From the NCBI RefSeq assembly GCF_000346465.2, contig NC_034009.1:22933968-22997967 (forward strand): 64,000 nucleotides of DNA, given 5' to 3'. Below, piece by piece: positions 59,020 to 64,000 of the stretch. Within the stretch, counting starts at the first letter, position 1, and each line of letters starts with the position of its first letter. The DNA comes from Prunus persica. Taxonomy: Eukaryota; Streptophyta; Magnoliopsida; Rosales; Rosaceae. Under the pieces are notes generated by a model that did no database searches, had not been told where the DNA came from, and saw only the letters and a program-made list of their open reading frames with translations. Position numbers and translations under genes: made by a program.

Positions 59020-62000
59020 TCATGTTTCTATTGGCAATAGCGTGGCTGACCCATTTCCAAATCCAGATTCCAGTACTACCTCCGACAGGTCATCGCTCTC
59101 AAAAAAGGCATGGTGAAGGGCCTTGACGCATTTTTCAGCTTCACTATCATTTACTATCAATGAGATGTTCACCTGATTTATAACAAATCAATTATTAGAC
59201 AGCAAAGAAAAATAATGAATGAGTGAAATATTATGAGTTATGACTGAGAGACCTTAGATGCGCCTTGCGAGATCATTTGGACATTGACTTGATTGGTTCG
59301 GAGAACATGAAATGCCTGCGAGAAGGAAAGCCAACTATATGAGATAAGAAAGAAGAGGAAAAGAAAACATCTCTTCTGGACAAATTCTAGAACATTGCAG
59401 AGGGAAACATAACACCTTCTCTAGTATCAATGAAGAATACTGAACATTCCCTATGAGTGAGATGATTGATCTACGCTGCAGAAGATTCACGAATGCAATT
59501 TTTTCGAGTTCTTCCTCCATCTTGTCAAGTTCCTGTTACATATGCCACCAATTTGTACGCATTCAGAAAATTAGCACAGACAAATCTTTCAACTAGTGAT
59601 GTACCAGTGTTGGCTCTTAACTAAAACGAACGTCGAGACTGACAATCCATATCTATTGTCTATGAGTTTCACACCGTGTATCTTTATGTATTTTACATTG
59701 TGCATCCTTACAAAAGGATGCCTCTTATTCACAGGGACCTTGAAAAGGTATAAACAGCTTTAAAAGAATTACAACTTAGAACAACAAATAAATCCTACAT
59801 AAAGAACATAAGATTATATGCTTGCCTGCTGAATTAGTTCTCTACTCCAAAACTTTGATGGATCCAATGTCAAAGATAAACTGACTTCACTTGTTGCAAC
59901 AACATCCACAGAAATGCCCAAATCTTCAAAGGTCGAGAACACCTATTTGGATGATGAATCCCACCGTAGGGGGGACATCACGACAATTACAATCAGAAAT
60001 TCCAAAACAAGAAAAGCAATATGGCAACAACTGCAAAAACAAAACCAAGGAAACAAAGAGTTTCTCACCTTTGCAAGGAAGCCAACTTGACCAAGCATGC
60101 GTGTACTGACAATATCCAACAGGGTGACATTTTGCTTCAGAACTATGCTGGTTAGAACAGCCTGAAGTTGATTTCAAGGGATAGATTGGGGTAAAAATAA
60201 AAGATCAAGAATGTTTGAATTTTACACACACTTCAATTCTCAAGAAAACAAGAAAAGAAAAGAGAAGATAAAGCTGCCCAAACCTTGCTCATATCTCTTG
60301 TTTTAGTGATGAGGGTACCAGGAGCTTTAGGGTTATAAGAGTTCTTGACCCTAACAGGAATCTCGCCATCTCTAGCCGGTCTCATGGATTGTGGATGTAG
60401 AACCTGCGCAATTGTCAGTGCAATTATATTTATCTTTCTACCTAAGTGCTCTATTTCTACCACCGATGCTAAATGGCTAGCTCTCATCAAGATTCCATCT
60501 ACATTTCTTCATACAATTACTAGAAGAATGCTTTGTCTGTCTAATCACAATTATACAAGAAAAAAAGTGGGGCTCATCATCTGAATAAAAGATGCTCATG
60601 AATTGAATACAAATATTGCTTTAGTGGAAGTCTTAGTCCACAAACTTAGTCCAAAGCACTTCATGGATGGGATGGGAGTCTAATGCGCACTTCATGTATG
60701 GGAGTCCAAAGCCCACTTTATACCCATCTATAAATACTTGAAAAAAAAAAAACTCTGCAGTATCCCTTCAATTTGTTAACTCTCTGTCTATAGCCATAGG
60801 TTCTCTCATAAACACATGCTGCAGAGATAATATTAAGGCTAAAATTTCAACCAACTGGTTGAGTCCTCTAATTAGAAAATAACATCTAAACTGCAAGAGT
60901 AAACAGAATCTACCTGAGCACCAAAATATGCAAGCTCAGCTGCCTCATCGAAAGTCAAATAGGGAACAGGTTCTGCATCAGGACATATACTAGGATCACA
61001 GGTCAAAACACCATCAACATCCTTCCACACCTGTTAAAACTGTTAAATTAGCTTCTATATGTGTTTGCCTAATAAATTCAAAATGAATACTAGCATACAG
61101 TTCCTGCTAATTAGAAAAAGAAATGCACAAAATCTCCAATAAAATGCTAGCCATGTTAGCTACATCAATAAAATAACAGACAACCATCAGCATGCAATCA
61201 GAATAAACACAAGTGATGAATGCAAGCATGATAGGGTGCATATCTACATGAGTTCTGGTGATACATGCATTTAGAGCCTAATCTCACCTGAACTTCTCGC
61301 AAGCCTAGGGATTTACCAATGGTTGTCGCTGTTAAATCACTACCACCCCTACCCAGGGTAGTAACTGCACAAGATTTTGAGCCCTGCAATCAATAAAACA
61401 GATGCAATGTTGAAAGCCCAGCCACTAAATATTAATTTCATCAGAAACTGAGACTTCAAATCAAACATGTGAGCAGGAATTTGATTGGGCAGCTAGCCAG
61501 GGGAAAGACCTTTCCGAGAAAACCAGTAACAACCGGAATTGCAGGATCACTAATCCAATCATCATTTAATCTTTTAGCAACGGATGGGTAAGTTCCTTCC
61601 AAGATGTCAGCATTGGTGAAGTCATCTGTTGTTATGAAACCAATGTCAAATGCATCATACTGCAGTACATTAATAGCAACCATCATCAACAAAATATCTT
61701 AAGTGGCTACTAACAAAGAGAGTAACGATGCACTAGAGAAAATAATCCAAAAGAATCAGAAGAAAGAAAATATTGTCAAATGCATATTTTCGAAAGATGG
61801 AGTATACATACTTGGCGTGCCTTAACACCAAAATTATTTAGATAAGCTGCAAAGATCCTTGTGGACATGCACTCTCCAAATGAAACTAGATAGTCTCTTG
61901 TGCGGAGAGTTAACTCTTTCATCATAGCTACTCCCTTCAGCAATTGCTCTAGTTCTTCTAAGTACGCTGCAACATGTCCCAGGAAAAAAAGGGGCAAACA

Positions 62001-62856
62001 CCCAAAGTTTCCAATTAACAACTGATCCTAGACCTTATTAATAAAATTAAAACAATTCAACACAACAAATGAGGAAATTCAGACATTAAAAAAAAAAAAT
62101 TCATCCCTTCACTTAAAGTTCTTACCAGAAATAACGGAGCTATCAATTCCAAGTTCTCTAACAGTCCTGAGCAAATGCAATCACACAGTTTTTAACAACA
62201 GCTCTAAAGCACAATTGAAAAAGAAAATGAGAAAGATAAAGGAAAATGATGAGTTAACCTGAGATGCAGTTGTTTTATAAAGCTCAATTCTTCAATTTCT
62301 GACGCATTCGAGACCCCACAACTGACAGCCTTCTCCCCAGCCTATGCATACGTTATACATAAATCACAGCCATCCAATCGCATTATAATTAAGCAATCAA
62401 ATCACACAATTGAATAACTTAATCAGATAACAATGAAAAGTTCATTACAAGTAAGAGGTTGTTAGTGGTCTTCCCCATGGCAGAGAGCACAACAACAGGC
62501 TTTTCATCAGGAAAACTGACAATGAGCTGAGCAATCTCTCTTATCCTCTCTGCCGATGCCAACGACGATCCTCCGAACTTCATCACGCAAGTGAATGGTG
62601 CTGTATCAGAGCCATGGCTCCCTGTTGCTTTCTCTTCTTCTTCTTCTTCTTCTCCTCCAAGCACAGCTTCAATTCTTTTCTTCTCGCTGTTACCTCTCAA
62701 GCTAATGCCTTTACATGCATTTTCCATTGCCGCATGGAATGATCGTGATGGTGAGGCCACCGAAGAGAGCCATGGCTTGCTCGATAAGTGTGAGAGTCTT
62801 GGAGTTCGTGAGTAGCAGGGAATTCTAACCCCGTGGAAATGCAATGAAGCCTCCAT
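59020..62856 (-). CDS. AK1: Monofunctional aspartokinase, chloroplastic
   Basis: Thirteen exons join in phase for 570 residues: 62856-62449, 62341-62259, 62166-62126, 61966-61812, 61659-61510, 61383-61288, 61030-60914, 60403-60284, 60161-60069, 59942-59826, 59532-59416, 59315-59253 and 59172-59020. A transit peptide (to about residue 85) leads to the kinase domain with [34 protein letters not shown] and [20 protein letters not shown]. Two ACT domains end the protein ([19 protein letters not shown] and INLLQRRS-like [12 protein letters not shown]). It phosphorylates aspartate, the first step to lysine, threonine, methionine and isoleucine, and the family is lysine-inhibited, with S-adenosylmethionine synergy in AK1. 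No homoserine dehydrogenase domain follows. Intron 10 has a GC donor. AK1 versus AK2/AK3 is set mainly by gene order. Confidence 0.95.
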
Positions 62857-63694
62857 TTGCTTATCTGACTCTGTACCGAAGTTGCTTCGACGAATAATCA
62901 AATTCAGGGTTTCTGATTTATTGGATTTTCATTTGTTTTCCAGACGTTTCTTTGGCAACCAAACGCGTGAGTGAAATTTCTGTATCGGGAACGAAGGGGA
63001 GGCAAAAGGGCAAAACACCCATCATCCACTACGGCGTTTTTTGTTTATATATATCTTTTTACCCTAAGGCCGGTTTGGTTAATGGGAAACAAGATTTGGA
63101 AATGAATTCAGTTGCTTTTTCATGTTTAGTAAGTGCATGTATGAGAAATAGTTGTCTGACACATGAAAAAGTATAGGGGAAAGTAAAGTCTCTTCTTAAC
63201 TTGGGTTTTGTTTTTCCTCCTCATGAGAAAGTTTGGGAAAATGAACCAACATTCAATGCATAATTTTCATGACTATTTTGTTCCTATGAACAATTTATAA
63301 TTACAACGTATCATTAAATATATTTTTTTAAATTTGATTTAATATGGGTATAATTAGAAAATTATACAAACTTTGTTTTTCATTCCTACTCAAAACAAAC
63401 ATGAGAAAGGAAACAAAGTGAAATCTCCCGGTTACTTTCCTGACATTTTCATTTTCATTCTTTGAAAAATGACATGAGAAATGATTTTCCCTCAAATTCA
63501 TTCCGTGAACCAAACGGGGCTAATGGATACTGTATCGTTTGTTTGTCCTTACTTCTTACAGAAATGGAAAATTACCATTAAGCCTTCAAAAAGACTATCG
63601 TCGCTCAGACGGGTCTGCAACAAAGTTTGAACGAAGTAACGAAATCCTGAACTTGTAAACTAGAGATTTTTTTGAATCAAAAGCTTAATTTTGA
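62857..63694. promoter_or_regulatory. Divergent promoter of aspartokinase and PPR gene
   Basis: 839 bases separate two head-to-head genes. Most of it is a PIF/Harbinger-type MITE (63068-63520), leaving about 210 bases beside aspartokinase and 170 bases beside the PPR gene. Confidence 0.6.
63068..63520. mobile_element. Tourist/PIF-type MITE
   Basis: A 453-base element has ends GGCCGGTTTGGTTAATGG and, in reverse, GCCCCGTTTGGTTCACGG. It is flanked by the 3-bp duplication TAA (63065-63067 and 63521-63523). TAA/TTA duplications with GTTTGGTT ends are typical of PIF/Harbinger MITEs. There is no transposase. It is inserted between two divergent genes. Confidence 0.8.
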
Positions 63695-64000
63695 ATGTCT
63701 TCTTCTTTCACAGTTCAATGTTCTTTGCTAACTTCCTGCGGTTTACATCATCATGATCAGACTCCATCTACAAAAGCTGCAAACTTTGCTCAAATTCCTT
63801 CGTGGGTCTCTCTCAAATTCACCGCTCCTTCGATCAATACCCGCCAAATAGAAAGTGGTCAAGTCGAAAATGTGCACTTGGTTTCTCTATCTAAGCAAGG
63901 GAAGCTCAAAGAAGCTCGTGACTTTCTCAAGCACATGAACGAAGCAGGTGTCTCCGTCAGTCCTCAATCTTATAAATGCCTCTTTGAAAAATGTGGATTA
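63695..64000 (+). CDS. RARE1: PPR protein, RARE1-like (5' part)
   Basis: The frame opens at ATG 63695 and runs 102 codons to the end of the window with no stop. After a Ser-rich organelle targeting N-terminus comes LVSLSKQGKLKEARDFLKHM and GVSVSPQSYKCLFEKCG, the opening of a plant PPR tract. This start closely resembles, from memory, Arabidopsis RARE1 (At5g13270), a DYW-class chloroplast factor needed for editing of accD RNA. Its place beside aspartokinase, head to head, supports the call. Only the first repeat is visible, so the subclass cannot be checked here. Confidence 0.7.
   Translation, partial: MSSSFTVQCSLLTSCGLHHHDQTPSTKAANFAQIPSWVSLKFTAPSINTRQIESGQVENVHLVSLSKQGKLKEARDFLKHMNEAGVSVSPQSYKCLFEKCGL

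Noticed and set aside
1..64000. tRNA, rRNA, CRISPR arrays
   Set aside because: I saw no tRNA A/B box pair in a cloverleaf, no rRNA-like sequence and no regularly spaced repeats; the TTGCGCGACGA arrays are transposon end motifs.

Overview
The window is nuclear DNA from a flowering plant, most likely a woody dicot of the rose family (a Prunus-like genome is my guess; the sequence cannot prove the species). The genes have many short introns with GT-AG borders, leaders are rich in CT/GA repeats, and Ty3/gypsy, CACTA, hAT, Mutator and PIF-type elements lie between genes.

Region 1 (1-5.3 kb) holds two convergent genes: a trihelix repressor of the ASR3 type (+) and a TSSC4-family U5 snRNP factor (-). 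Region 2 (5.7-21.6 kb) is a pile-up of transposons around a broken host gene: a Mutator-type MITE (9-bp TSD), a solo LTR (TSD GGTTC), a hAT element (8-bp TSD), and a complete 10,046-bp Ty3/gypsy element with an intact 1785-codon gag-pol frame, 1239-bp LTRs, a tRNA-Asp-type primer site and TSD ATAAG. Region 3 (21.6-33.7 kb) has a JINGUBANG-like WD40 pseudogene, then a 9,992-bp CACTA element (TSD TGA) that sits in the apparent 5' leader of an NDR1/HIN1-like gene. Its TATA box is at 22826 and its ATG at 33031.

Region 4 (33.7-41 kb) is gene-poor. It holds a single-exon gene coding for a secretory N-terminus fused to a retropepsin-like domain that has lost its catalytic Asp, and a C-terminal scrap of a polygalacturonase. 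Region 5 (41-64 kb) is dense and ordinary: AGD3/SFC/VAN3 ARF-GAP (19 coding exons), CORYNE pseudokinase, chloroplast LIR1, a SWSAP1-like RecA-fold protein, monofunctional aspartokinase (13 exons), and the start of a RARE1-like PPR gene running off the right end. From memory of Arabidopsis, RARE1, AK1, CRN and SFC are neighbours at At5g13270-At5g13300, so this block looks like conserved microsynteny with LIR1 and the SWSAP1-like gene in between.

The host genes are not one operon-like system. The clearest themes are housekeeping and vascular/meristem genes kept in ancient order, and transposons that have entered a gene body, a gene leader and a divergent promoter. All exon borders were worked out by hand from splice sites and reading phase; no alignment was run.
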